Shown piece after piece: positions 11,660 to 24,392 of a DNA stretch of 64,000 nt. Positions within the stretch are counted from its first letter, which is position 1; each line of letters starts with the position of its first letter. Origin of the DNA: Pelodera strongyloides (lineage: Eukaryota > Nematoda > Chromadorea > Rhabditida > Rhabditidae); assembly GCA_036852015.1 (NCBI GenBank), contig JAANDG010000503.1, positions 44,396 to 108,395 of the forward strand, read 5' to 3'. Position numbers and translations under genes: made by a program. The notes beneath the pieces are model-generated. The model saw only the letters and a program-made list of their open reading frames with translations, was not told where the DNA came from and made no database searches.

Positions 11660-14600
11660 TAAGCATGCATGGGTGATAAACGTTTGACGAGATTAGGCAC
11701 AATTTTGCAATTGAAAGGCTTAAAATGTTCAGAAAATTGTTCATGCAACGCCATTAGAGACTAGCAAGTCCAGGAATCAGGACGTTTTTATAAGAAATGA
11801 AAACATGATTTTTGGACCCGGTTTTTGTGCCTCCCATAGGTATTCACTCTATATTTATTGTATACTAAACAATACTATGTCATATGTTTCAGTTGTTGAA
11901 GAAGCACCTTGGCCATTCACTTCATTTAATAAATATAATAATTTATTGTGTACGCATAAAATTCATGAGAAAAATAAACAATGTACAGGGTTGTGGAGTA
12001 ATGATAACAACATATAACATAAAAATGGAGAAAGCGAATCGAAAAATAAAGCACAGTATACAGAATTCTAAGGAACTAAGTCCGGGTTTCCTCAATCTTA
12101 ACAGAACCTCTATGTATAAATGAATGTCTACGAAACATTTTAGTTGATTTCATTTATTCCGTTTGATGAAAGCTCCAGTTTCGCTTATGCACTTCGCGAT
12201 TTATGTTGACGAGATATATGAACTGTTTTGAAAATTCCTGGCAGAGCCCCTTGAGCCGAATCGAATCAAGGGCCCTTCTATTTCCAACAAGTGTTTTCAG
12301 GAAGAAAAATCGTTGTGTCTATTGTTCGTTGATATAACCTTTTTTCCTTAAATGCATAACCACGGCGGATTCGTATACACATAATACAGATGATGAATGA
12401 GCCGGATGCCAGGGGGATTATAAATTACTATCTACATTAACGTTTCTGCCATAATTCTTATTATTAATGCTTAGAAACCTTGCCTAGCTACGGTAATCAT
12501 ATATTGACAAAACAGTGCCTGCATCCTGCAGCGATTTTTTTTAATTCTCATTAAAAGACTCATAACTAAGATATTAATTATGGTATTTTTGATAGGGTTG
12601 TCACCAGATTTAATCGAATGATTCCTCATAATTTAACGCTTGGAGATTCAATTATGTAATAGAGATTCTCAGATATATAGGAATCGTTAGGTTCTATTTC
12701 TTACTTTTTATGCACCGCCAGATCTGCAGTGGGCATTTGCATTCGCATTCGTCACTGGGCATCCGCATTCTCATCTGATGTATGATAACTTCTGGCGTAG
12801 CCTTATTGCACATATACCGTTACCTACCTATGAAATAAGATGTGGAAAATGCCTGTACGGAACTATATTACATGGTCAATTATTGGTACTACAATACATT
12901 GATATAACATACAGAATCGTACACGACACATACATGTAATTCATGTTGTGGCTGATAAGCACAGGCACGTGCCCACCACAAAAATATATATCGTCCTCGA
13001 CCTGATCTCAGAGTGAAATCTTCCTCTTCTTTGGTCTCTTTCAGTCATCACTTGCCCTTTTTGAAGAATATGTATCTCTGTTGCAGCATTCATAAATTTT
13101 TCTCTTCATTCATAAAGCCAATGTGAGCATTAATTGGCTTTTTATTCAGCCCTTGTGATAACATCATTCTCTAGTGATTAACTGGTTTAGTGGAACTTAC
13201 CAAGCATCGTCGTGTGAATTTTTTTGCAAGTTTCACTAAACTAGTTAATCGCTAGCAGAGACTAAGCAAACTAAATGTAGCTATTTTCCGTTCTTTCAAA
13301 AGTACGTGTGCTCAGTAACATCTTTCCTAGGTGTGCGTTCTGGGCATTAACATTTAATTGATAGCGGCAAATAATGCACGTACACACTCTCGAGTGATGT
13401 CGGACAATTAACGCTCATCTTCTTATTATGTATACGTGAAAGCCAAATCGCACGTGAGATGATTTTCACAATTTATATATATATTTTCTAGGTGATGTTT
13501 AAAAATATTTGGAAAACAAATAATATTTTGCATAATATTACGGGCACATGCATTTATGTAATCGAGTGATAATTCTGGACAGTTCGTGTCTGAATAGTGC
13601 GTATTTTGAACACGTGATGCGACTTTGATACTTGATCATTATTTGGGAACATTTTCAGGCGTTCACTTTTTAAGTAAATTCCTCACGAAAAGGCAACAAA
13701 TCTCATAATCTAAATAGACAGATGAAATGTTAAACTACCTCCAAAATGTTAGTTATTCTCATAATCTTTTGGTTTATTATGTGTTTATTATTGGGGGTTA
13801 TTGCGGGTCTAACTTTTACGTCCAAACATAACTTGAAAAACGTCCGCTTGATTTGATGACACGATGACACTCGCGGCCACTGTCTGTATGCAAATTTCTA
13901 TGTACTGACAAAACATGCGATGAACTTCTTCCAAAAAAAAAACATGCATATTTCCGTTCACAACCAGAATTTCACTTTTTACTGTAAATACCACTATAAT
14001 CGACAACAGGAAACAAGTTATCCAGTTGTTTCCGGTACGAGTTACTCCGCTTTGTTCCAAATGTATGGAGGGTCGAACATTTTCAGCGCTGCGCGTAAGA
14101 GATATTTTTTTCACTAGCACCTAATTTTGCCTGGTTATCCAAGGCTGAAGGAATTTTCCTGGTTAACCTTCCATTTTCTCTTTTTTTACTAAAAAGGATT
14201 GAGAATGATCCAACCACGATTTCCTCACAGAAGCCGCCTACAATACCAACAGTTATTTTTCATGTGACACTAGTGTAATTAATTTTGAATAAACTACTCG
14301 ACGTAATCCCTCTGTGTGTGGCAGAAGGATGATTCCCTTAGGTATTTATTTGTTTTTGTTTATTATTCTCAGCAGTGATCCCTCTCTTTACTTCTTGAAA
14401 GAAATCTACCTTATCACCAACTTATCTTTCTTGTTTTTGTTCATTTTTCAGTCAGCCTTTGGGGATTGGTTATTATTCACTATTTTGAAAATGGAATGGG
14501 ACTGTTTTTAACACACTATGGTGAATCTTGTGATGACAATATAAATTTACAAAACATGCCGAACGGAAAACATATTGACCCAAAATACAATAGACTAGAC

Positions 14601-16892
14601 ATGGTTTGGGACATCATGCAAAACACTGTTGTTCCAAATTATTGTGACATCCAGACGCCACAGAAACATTAAACCTTATTGGTTCCTTCAGAAATCATTA
14701 AGTGTTTTCATCGATTTTACTCATGCATTTTACTTATTAGAAATATTTTTTGAACACTTATTCCTGTAGAGCGAATATTGCAAAGCCTTATTAAAACGGA
14801 TTTTTATATGTATATTATGCTTTTCCAAACACATCGAATTCTTGTGTTCTCGAGTGGAATGAAAAAAATGGAAGAAACTATGCATACAATTAGCAATTAA
14901 GCAATTATACGGTCAAGTGGGTTGCAAAAATGTGTAGATTTCGGTTTTTTTTTAAATGTATTTCAAACAATAAATACAATATTATAATTTATGTAAAGTG
15001 CATAAAGTACGGAAAGCTTCCGTACAAAAAGCGAAGGGCGGTAGGAATTGCGTCTTGAGAATACGTAGACAAATAATTAGACTTTTACAATGATTAGGCA
15101 ACGATCATTCTTATGACGGTGTGCTTTGTTCCCAAGAGGCAAAAGTGAACCCTCAGGGCTCAAATGGCCAACTGTATTGCACTGAATTCACTGCATTCAT
15201 TCTTACTGCAAGACACATGTTTCGTTAAGTCACTTGATTGCCCCTCTGTTAAGTCTAACAGATGACTTACGTGAAAAGAATACTATTGGTAGTGGGTTAG
15301 GCGGTTACTGCCTCTCTCACTATGGATGAATAAATTGTTTCAAATGTTACTTTAACAAATAATCCAATTTCAATGTACGACATTCAACCTTAGCCCCAAC
15401 CTTTCCTATTTGAACCAGAGCGAACTAATGATTCGCTTCCAGTCAAAAGAACAATGTAAACTATTAAGCTGCATAAATGTGTGCATGCGGGGGATCACAT
15501 TAACAATTATGAACATCACTCCTTTTGTGGCCTTCATTAATCGATTCTTTTTGAGTTTACTAATCCATAACATACTATTTATTATTATTATTATTTTTCA
15601 TTCCTTTTCAACGCAAGTTATTCCGTTTTAAATGTCACTTATTTGTGCTGCGATTTCACTTGTCCCAAACTTGATGAACTTTCGAAACTGAAATAACAGT
15701 AGATAATCTACTCTAAATTTGATCAGGAATATGTTCTTATATTACGTAGCCTCTGGTCAAGAACTGCAAAAGGTTTGGTTGCTGAATATGTCATAATTAG
15801 TATTGCTCACAGCACTCTTCTGCAATTTTCGTTCTACGTGAGCAGATATCACGGTTTGTTTTGTATGATGTAAAAATATTATGTAGTAAAACATAGGGGC
15901 AGGTGGATTTTATGGGGCGGAGCGTGTTGCAACATTTCACTCTTGGTAGGAAATTCGTTGAATTAATTCATTTATAGCAGGCAAGACGTACATTCATTGG
16001 TTTCTCTGCATGCACATCCAAATGGGACAAAAGCACAATAACTTAAAATTTAGAGATCATATTGGATAAGTATAGATAAGTATCTTACTCCATGTGGTTT
16101 CAAGGATTTCGTAGCATATTTCTCGAATGTGCCTATCCAAACAAAGCTTGTCTAATCTAACTTTCATCAACGGAAAGTTTATGAAATAAAGCATGTGTTA
16201 CCTGAATGCTTTAGTTTTTGCTGGGAATATAAAGTGGCATTACCCAGTATTTTTGTTCTGCTAGCCTTTAAGCATGTTAACATTCATAAAGATAATATGT
16301 GGGTGAGATTTAAGAGAGAGAGATAGAGGGAGATGGGAAAAAAGAGAAAAGGTGCTTTGTAACAAAAAAAAGTTCAGGAACAGCTTTCTTTATTTATAAC
16401 ATAATGAATAGTGCTAATTTGTACCGAACAGTGAAATTAGGCGACCATTCTGATTTTTTTCCGTTTAGCGAACTTCCTGGTTTGTGGACACAATCTCTTA
16501 ATAAGCCCGTGGCTCTGTTAATATCCCATTTTGTAGCGCGGTTATTGTTGACGGTTTCTAATAATAAAGTACAACTAAATTCTATAGTATTATCGAAGTG
16601 TTCGCCCTCGTCACTGTCTGTCCGCCAGTATAATTTTGGGAGTATATCCGTCCGTGGTTTGTTAGTCTCCTGATCCCTGATGTATTCTTATTTTTGAATT
16701 CTCACATGTCCCTTTTCCTTACATTTTGCATTCCTCTGTTGTCTTCTATCCACATACTTATTATTTCCTATATTGTATATTATGAAAGCTCATCCATTGT
16801 GTTTATCATAGCCATATTTCGCATGGCTATTGTTGTGGCTGATTGTTAGACGCAAACTTAATGCATTTTCATGCTTTTGATTTTGCTTCAGG
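11660..16892. other. Gene-poor intergenic stretch upstream of the GPCR
   Basis: No gene could be supported. Frames at 13809-14120 (minus) and 14314-14672 (plus) lack family resemblance. The region includes a small inverted repeat (13169-13260) and a purine-rich GAGAGAGAGAT run at about 16314. It would contain the promoter of the receptor gene, but no specific element could be identified. Confidence 0.45.
13169..13260. repeat. Imperfect inverted repeat, about 30-base arms
   Basis: CTCTAGTGATTAACTGGTTT continuing to about 13198 is complementary, with a few changes, to 13228-13260 (AAGTTTCACTAAACTAGTTA and onward). The loop is about 30 bases. It resembles a short MITE or foldback remnant; no target duplication is obvious. 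Confidence 0.5.
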
Positions 16893-19800
16893 ATGGAGCC
16901 GGACAAAACAGCTGCTGGCACGGCAATTTTTGAATTCGATTCAAAGTAAGTAGTTAGCTTATGACTATGGACGTATATGAGTGTTGGCAATTATAGAGGT
17001 AAGGTAACGATTCAGCTGGAAAGAAATTGGAGTCCTAGCACATTTCATCCAGCACATTTCTTTTAGATTGTTTTTCGACGTTTTTCCAAGTGCTGATGCC
17101 AACGGCGAATTTGATTTCGGGTAACATTTTAAAACTTCAGTGATTGTTTCTCGTATAATTGATGCTTCGGTACGATCCTTTTTTCGAATAAACCTGGAAG
17201 CTAGTTATTCAGTGATCTCCTACCAATGAACGAGACTGAGGGACTGTTCGCTCATGTCCTCAATACTGGGGACGACTTCTCGAATAGTGCCGTTCTCACT
17301 ACTATTTACGCCATCTTGGCGCTTGCGGGGTAAGCACTTGTGATTATGAGGCATTCTTTGTAACCCGTACGTAAAAGAAAAAATTTCACAGTGCAAGTTG
17401 TTAAAAAAAACACGTGTGAATAGCGCAAACAAAAAAATTGCACTTTTTCAGTAAAGAATAACAGTTTGTGAAAAAGGACAACGAGCAAGTTGGGTGCTGT
17501 TGTAGTAGAGAAACTTGTTATCAATCGGGAATGCGGGTACAATTTCTAGATCATTGTTTCAATTGTTGAATACAATAAGTAAATCCCAGGGGGATGTGTT
17601 AGAAGGAATGTAGAGGTGATCAGCACGGTCCACTGAAAATTGCTTGCTGAATTGCTGGGCTATTCACCAAATACTTCCTTCTTTTTAGTTTTGCGGTGAA
17701 TCTTATCTTCTGCATAACAGTGTGGAGAAACGAAAAGCTTCATACTGTTACACACATGTTAATGACAAACCTGGCTGTCAGCAATCTTCTGCTGCTTGCC
17801 TTTCACCCTGCTTATGTCATTACCACCTACTTTTGGAGACAGTCGTGGATCTTTGGTAATTTCATTTTAATAGAGCTCAATGTATATTTGAAATGACTGT
17901 GTAGGAGACTCTGAAGACTCAGTTAAGCATAAGATGAGCAGACACTTTGCACACATTTTTTCAGCCGTTCAAATTGTGTGTTTTAATCGAGCACATACAC
18001 GGTTCTCAAAATAATCGGTCATTTTGCAGGAGACGTTGTATGTAAACTGTCGTATCCTGTGCCCTTTGTGACTTCAACAGGTGATTTTTTGAAACATTTC
18101 CAAAAACTAAACTATTTACAGCATGGCCTGCCTGAAACTACATGAATGAACTGAACTGTTTTTAACCTTACCGACAGTGTCACATTGTTTGACGCACAAG
18201 TTCAGTTTTAATGGGGTGCATGTTCCAGGAACGAGTAAATATAGTATATGTTTCAGCCTCTTTCTACTTTATGAGCCTTGTGGCCGTTGATCGTTGGTTG
18301 GCGATTTTCAAAAGAAAACATCGCTTGAATCGCACGAAGTGCATAGTCCTGACGACTGGGGCGTGGATGATTTCAGTGCTAGTCGCAACGCCATACTCAC
18401 TACTCACGAAGGTAAACGTGCTCTAGACAACAAAATAATGATACCGGCAACATGACTAATATCGTCGACAAGAATGGGTACAATAAATGGAATGAATTCC
18501 TGATGAGTGTAGCTGCTAATAAAGCATTCACTTTGAGTCGAAAGAGCTGGACAATAATAAATGGTCAACTTAATGCATACAGCAACCAATAAACATAAAT
18601 GGTTAAACACACATCTACTAAAACATATTCAGGTAATCGACGTTCACGAGTTCAATCAAATGCTTCTCAGCAAGTTTAGCCCGACGAATGCCAGCGACAT
18701 CTCATCAGCAGAGAATTTGAAACTCAGCGGTCACTGGGTACGATGCAATTCAGCTGGAGCATCTTCGACCCTTGTTGTGGTAAGTGCATCAAAATAGTAC
18801 ATTGGAAACCAAGTGTGCTGAGCATAAAGCACAACAATATGAAACGCTTCAAGAGCGTTCACCTTTGTTCTAGACGACGTGTTCCAGATGACAAATTTTT
18901 GACGTATAAATACGTCATATTCATAATACTTCATATTATTATTTAGTGGACGGTCGCTATCCAATTCCTCATTCCACTGTTGATCATGATTCCCACTTAT
19001 GGGTGAGTTAAGCACCTTAAATTTAAATTGAAGGCTCTCCTAATGCATAATAGTCATATTTATCTAGTAAATCTGCACTGTAACTAGGCTTTTTTCAACC
19101 GTGCGACATATCAATGTGTTTCATGTGTCATAATTTTACAAAAGTTATGACATGCCAGCAAACATACTATTATTTTAATTTGATGAAACTTGTGGGTCCC
19201 TTTCAGCCACCTTGCGCATTTTGTCTGGCAACGCGCTCCAGTTGGGGTCCAATCGAAAGAACGCACCAAGAAAGCCTATAGGAGAAGAAGAAAACTACTC
19301 ATCACGTTACTTGCCATCGTCGTCTTTTTGGTTCGCACATTACCATGTTATGAAAGTCCACAAAAATACAAGTATTGTGAGAATACGTAATAATCTTTGA
19401 GCGCCGCAAATATTAGGTTAGATACTAAAATTATGTGATCAGTGCTACGAACATTTCCTCATTAAATTTGCAATGCAAAGGGTGCGAAAGTAATTCATCC
19501 AAAATAACGGCCTGAGGACAGGAACATTACTCCGATTGCTTCTTTCAAACATATTATAAAAAAAATACTCTTCCAGGTGATCTGTTGGTCTCCGCTCTTT
19601 ATTGTAAATATTCTCTTCTCGAAAATCGACACCGCTGTGCCAGTGAAGATCAACTTGTACATTTCCTGCAGTCTTATTGCCATGATTGGAGTACTCAGCA
19701 CTCCGATCCTCTACCTAGTCAATGATGGATGCTGGTAAGTGATTGAACAAATTCTGGGTCTTGTTGATTTGCAAGATATGGACTTACCATTAGAGACAAA

Positions 19801-20830
19801 ATGGGAAAACAACATACATGTTACAATCATTGTGATAGCTATTGTAACGGACTGTTGGGTAGCAATGCAAGGTGTTCAGACACGATTGCCCCTGCATTAC
19901 ATCATATGCTACAACCGCGATAAATTTGCTCAGCGGTTAATTGGGGGCGTAGGAATCAATTGAAACAAATTTCACATTTCATATCTAATAGGTTACTCAA
20001 AATACCACATTCAGGCAGCAAATTCTATCAATTCTCCGTTGCTGTCGAAAGGTTTCCACGGAAGAAACTGTCCGTCTCACCTTGCTATCAAATTATCCGA
20101 AAAATGGTAAGCTGCACGCCCATTAGTTTATTCAGTTCATTGATCATAAATGAAGGCCTTGTTATAAGGAAAACACACATACACCCCTAAACACATCAAT
20201 TCCCATTCTTCTAGCCTACTATCCTTTTGCACGAGTGTTGAGCATGGATAGTTTGCAACACACGGCGTCTACATAATAAGCACGTGTTACTAAGTAGTAG
20301 GCAAGAAACCATTGGTCGCCCGAAGACACTCTTCATGGTCAGAAGACTAGTTCCTTATAGGAGCCGCATGCGAATTTCCGCTTGTAGATTCGAGAACGGG
20401 CCGTTCGTCAATGCAAATCAATACTTCATCGCAAACACATACCGTACGCGGTAATTCATTATCGTCAGATCGGTTGCTGCCTTGCACCCTCACGAAAGTT
20501 CCCAAGGTGAGAACAATGTGAAGTGGAAATCAAATAATCAATAACATATATGCACTTGCTCTGCATGCAAATTAGTACATTTAGTTCTCCTCACCGCATG
20601 TGTATATATAAACAAAACGCTTGAAAATGTCTTTTCTTTTACGAATGTATCCACTAGACAGGCAAATATTTCCCATAAACAGTGTTCTAGCTGCAAAACA
20701 AACTACAGAAAATTCCAAGAAAAACGACTGTAGAACACAGACAAATGTTTATTGGGAGCTTTCACCTGTTGATCAGAATTCTACAGCAATTCGCATCACG
20801 ACACCGAATCACATGACAACATTTAATTAA
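16893..20830 (+). CDS. Class A (rhodopsin-type) peptide receptor-like GPCR
   Basis: Exons: 16893-16945, 17067-17120, 17213-17329, 17689-17855, 18030-18080, 18257-18411, 18633-18779, 18947-19002, 19207-19330, 19577-19734, 20015-20106 and possibly 20658-20830; phase is kept at every junction. The product is about 448 aa, or 397 aa if exon 11 reads through to the TAG at 20124-20126. The start ATG follows TTGCTTCAG|G, an acceptor usable for trans-splicing. Seven membrane segments are visible: TM1 with Asn79, TM2 with NLAVSN, Cys135 before TM3, DRW at 159-161, TM5 with a Pro, CWSP at 311-314 in TM6, and TPILY at 350-354 in TM7. The DRY, NPxxY and TM2 Asp positions are replaced by DRW, TPxxY and Asn107. 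The tail has a Cys pair after TM7, possibly palmitoylated. The overall style is of neuropeptide receptors (NPR/tachykinin-like); the ligand cannot be inferred. Least certain: the weak donor GTTCGC after exon 9 and the last exon. Confidence 0.85.
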
Positions 20831-22585
20831 TCGGAAATATTAGAATTAACCGTCCAATTTCACAAAACTGCCTGATTTTGATTTGCGTGCGCAACTCGCA
20901 CTTTTTCTTCGTTTGTGCGGTTACATGATTCTGCACTGAGCAACAAAAATCATTGCTTACGATTGCAATACAAATTCAGTGATTGCAGGACACATACGTG
21001 CGGCTCGGAATCAACTAGGACCTACATCGAGCATAAGTAATCCCAATCTACAGGAAGCATCGGCAAATACTAGACATTGAGGAATGCTGAATAGTTTGGG
21101 AATCATTCACAAAATGACACAAGAAAGAACGAACCACTAACTTATTAAAATCATATTCCCAAAAGTGGCATAACAAATCAGTTCTCTTGAAGATGTAAGC
21201 CAACTTACATAAAGCAAGCGAAACTAAGTAAACTGATTCGACCGGAATGTGATCGCACTAACTTCAACTAGTTTTGAATTTGTTTTATGGTATGCTATTT
21301 CATTGTTGAATATTTTATAAATTCATAAACGCCTAGCTTTATGCATTTTCTTAGTTTCCAAAGGATCTTTACTTGCAATTAGTTGCGTGTCATAAGTTGA
21401 TCTCGATGTATTTCGTACTTTCTACTTAGGCATCTTTTGGTTTACTGTCCTTCGAAAATATCTTGCCGCTCGCTTGTGCAGAGCTTCTACCATGGTTCAT
21501 AGAATACCGGTGATAGATATTGGTAAATTTTCAGTTTTTTAGACATTTTATCTTCTCCCGTGGAAAGCTCTCTTGACGCTTTGTTTTTATCCATTTTGTG
21601 TTTATTTTTTAATTTAGCAAGTTTAATTTAGCATTTTTTGCAGTTATATTCAAGTGACCACTTACTAACTTACGTGACACGTCCTAAACGAAATGTTCGT
21701 ACTATTGGATATTAATTATGTAACAATCGATAAAAGTCTATACAATACTGATTACCATTTAACAATTCTTACATACTACGCACTGATACACTGGTATGAA
21801 TATCATATGATGCGCAGAAAACCACTTTTTTTTGTGGAATGCTGGTGAAGAGTAACATCGTAGTAATAACAGCAAGAACTAAACAGTTGCTTGATATTGT
21901 TTTCTGCTAAAGTAGAACTACTTGTGGAGCGTTCTCTTACAGTATGCACTTATTCACGGTCTTGGAATTAAATAAATTACTTTATTGGTATATGATACAA
22001 AATCAACCTGTAAGATAACACATGCACTAAGGAATAGTGATATAAACTATGAGGCATAAAGCATAAGCCAATCAGAGCTACTAGGGAGTGAGCGAAAGAT
22101 GCAAGAAATGAACAAACTCTTAATCACGTCAAATAATCGCTAGAGCACGGTAAGGTAATTATACGAATAAGAAGAACGAACAAACTGAAAATGTAGAGCA
22201 GGTTAGCATGCGAAACAGACAAAAATAAAATTAAAATAAAACTGAAAAGCGAGAGACTTAGAAGGAGCCGGTGAGATTGCGGGAGAATATATAGGCAGCA
22301 AGGTAAATGCTAATAAGTGAATAAATGTAACCAAAGCAAACGTTCAGAGCAGGCTCATCATCCAACATGTTCAAAGTTGAGGAGTTTTGCCGTGATGTAA
22401 CACACTGGCGGTGGTAACCTAGCCAGTACAATATGATTTAAAGAAACAAAGCCCGATCCGGATGAGAACAACAGAAACCATGCAAGTGGATTTAATTAGA
22501 AGTGACGATAAATTCTCATGTTGTGATCCGATAAGGCTGGAAAGGTAAAACAAAGAATATCGATTAGCTTTAAGTGGCTTAGTGT
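20831..22585. other. Intergenic, between convergent genes
   Basis: Separates the 3' ends of the GPCR (plus) and RhoGDI (minus). I see only AT-rich sequence, with no exon series, RNA gene or clear repeat. It should hold both 3' UTRs. Confidence 0.5.
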
Positions 22586-24392
22586 CTACCATTCCTTTGA
22601 GATTTCAATTGTCCAATTCCACTTTGCGAATACGGTGTCGTAGTCATCGCTGAACTTGGAAGCCACCTAAAACATTGAAACTCGACTAGCACACTGACCA
22701 ATATGACAAACATATGGAAAATGCAGCCAAGAGTGTTCCGAATCTCCGTTTCTGACTACGTTGGTCATTGGGGTTGCGCCCCACAATATATGCCTTCGTA
22801 ATTAAGAAGGAGAAAGGACAATCCAGAAATAAGTCACACATGTTTTTCTTTGTCTCACCTTATACTTTCCTCTGGCTAGCATTCCCGATGGAGCCTCTTC
22901 AGGCGGTGTTGTATACTCTATCAACTCGCTTTTCGGAGCATATGATCCAACCATCAGCCGCTCGTTAATCACTGAAAAAATAACAGTAAAGGATAAGTGT
23001 GCGTGTTGACAACTTGCAATCATGCCAGACAAAGAAACTAAATAAAGTATTGAAGCAACGTGTAATAGCGGTAGCATAGCGGCTAACGTTGTGGGTCGTA
23101 TATGTTACGACAGACAACGACAGAAACCTTCGGGTGGAGAACATTTAGTTGGGAATTTCGCACATATGAGATAAAAAAAATGCGCAATTAGTGGACTATT
23201 GGTACAGGACTGATATGTTGTAACATCACATAGATAATTAACGTGTTCTAATCATTATGAATGCACTTGCTACAACAAAATATCGAACTAACCGGGAACG
23301 CCCATCTTGGTGACCTTATGCGTGTATCGGAGACCAGTCACCATCTCTCTTTGCACGTAAAATTGGAACTTCATGCGATATTGCACGCCCTCCTAAATTA
23401 TTATAATCATGACGTTTAAGGTTATCTTCTAGGCCGAAGTAATTAGCCAATAAATGGGCACTAAATGAAGAAATGGGGAGAGGCAAAAGACATGTTGCTA
23501 ATTATGACAATACTGTGAGCGGAAACGATATGCTTGACACAAACCTTAATTTTGAAACTAATGCTGCTGTCTTCCAGCTTCGCTCCAAAGTTGAGGATAA
23601 CGTCGTCACGGCCGGCGCTCACCAAACTGATGCTCTTCAGAATCACAATACGGGGATCCTTTTCGTCGACGATCTGAAAATGATTGAATCATATGTTAAG
23701 AATACTCTTTGACATTAATAAGTTAAACGCACAGTTATTTCTGGGCTAACACATTGTTTTTAGACTAAACAACTTTCCAATTTCTTTATGGCGGATGCAT
23801 TTGCTCAACTAATTATATATTCTTACCTACATGAAAATTGTAATATGATGAGTATGAATAAGACCAAAATACGTACGATATTAGTGCTAGCTGCCGCCTT
23901 GCCCAGCAGTGCCTCTTTGTATCGTCGGAGGCTTTCGTCTTCCTGGAACCAATAAAAATGCATACGGTCTGCAGAAGAAATACCGTAGGTTTATTTTCCG
24001 CCCCTTAACTTGACTTATACTTTATGTCAACGATTTGTTATTATCCATAATTTATTAATTAAATGATTGATCTCCCGATGTTCCAATGTTACGTGATGAA
24101 AATGAGTATAACCAGTCACCGTCGCATAACACTGTTGCCCACTGAGAAACTGAGAAATAAGTACCTCGCAATTTCGAAATAAATGCTCAGTCAGATTAAG
24201 TTTTACGAGCATCAACTATAAGAAACATGCTTGATTCTTTCTTACATCTTGTTCACCAGATCAGATTCTCACCGGATCAGTTTCGAGGATTTCCTTGACC
24301 GATTTGGGAACGGGTGGCCTATACATTGAGGAGGCGGTATTCTCTTCATCGTGCACATCGTCTGACACGTTATCTTCGTGATCCTTCGCCAT
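22586..24392 (-). CDS. rhi-1: Rho GDP-dissociation inhibitor (RhoGDI)
   Basis: Six exons on the minus strand, all in phase: 24392-24273, 23942-23877, 23673-23545, 23392-23293, 22971-22859 and 22666-22586, giving 202 aa against about 204 in human RhoGDI1. The N-terminal arm is acidic and then has a [12 protein letters not shown] helix, followed by [14 protein letters not shown], both hallmarks of the Rho switch-binding arm. The immunoglobulin-like prenyl-binding domain follows, with [44 protein letters not shown] and the C-terminal [11 protein letters not shown]. It extracts prenylated Rho/Rac/Cdc42 from membranes and holds them GDP-bound in cytosol. The symbol is by analogy to C. elegans. The gene looks intact. 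Confidence 0.96.

Noticed and set aside
14314..14672. Possible transposase-like fragment
   Set aside because: No catalytic motif or terminal repeats, and resemblance was only in general composition.
18211..18256. Upstream extension of GPCR exon 6 using an acceptor at GTTCCAG
   Set aside because: It breaks phase; also, only the acceptor TGTTTCAG at 18256 gives the conserved 24-residue Cys-to-Asp spacing in TM3.
23060..23110. tRNA-like string with TAGCATAGCGGCTAAC inside the RhoGDI intron
   Set aside because: No cloverleaf can be closed and no B box is present.
22586..24392. Plus-strand frames over the RhoGDI gene (for example 23473-23712)
   Set aside because: They are antisense shadows of the well-supported minus-strand exons.
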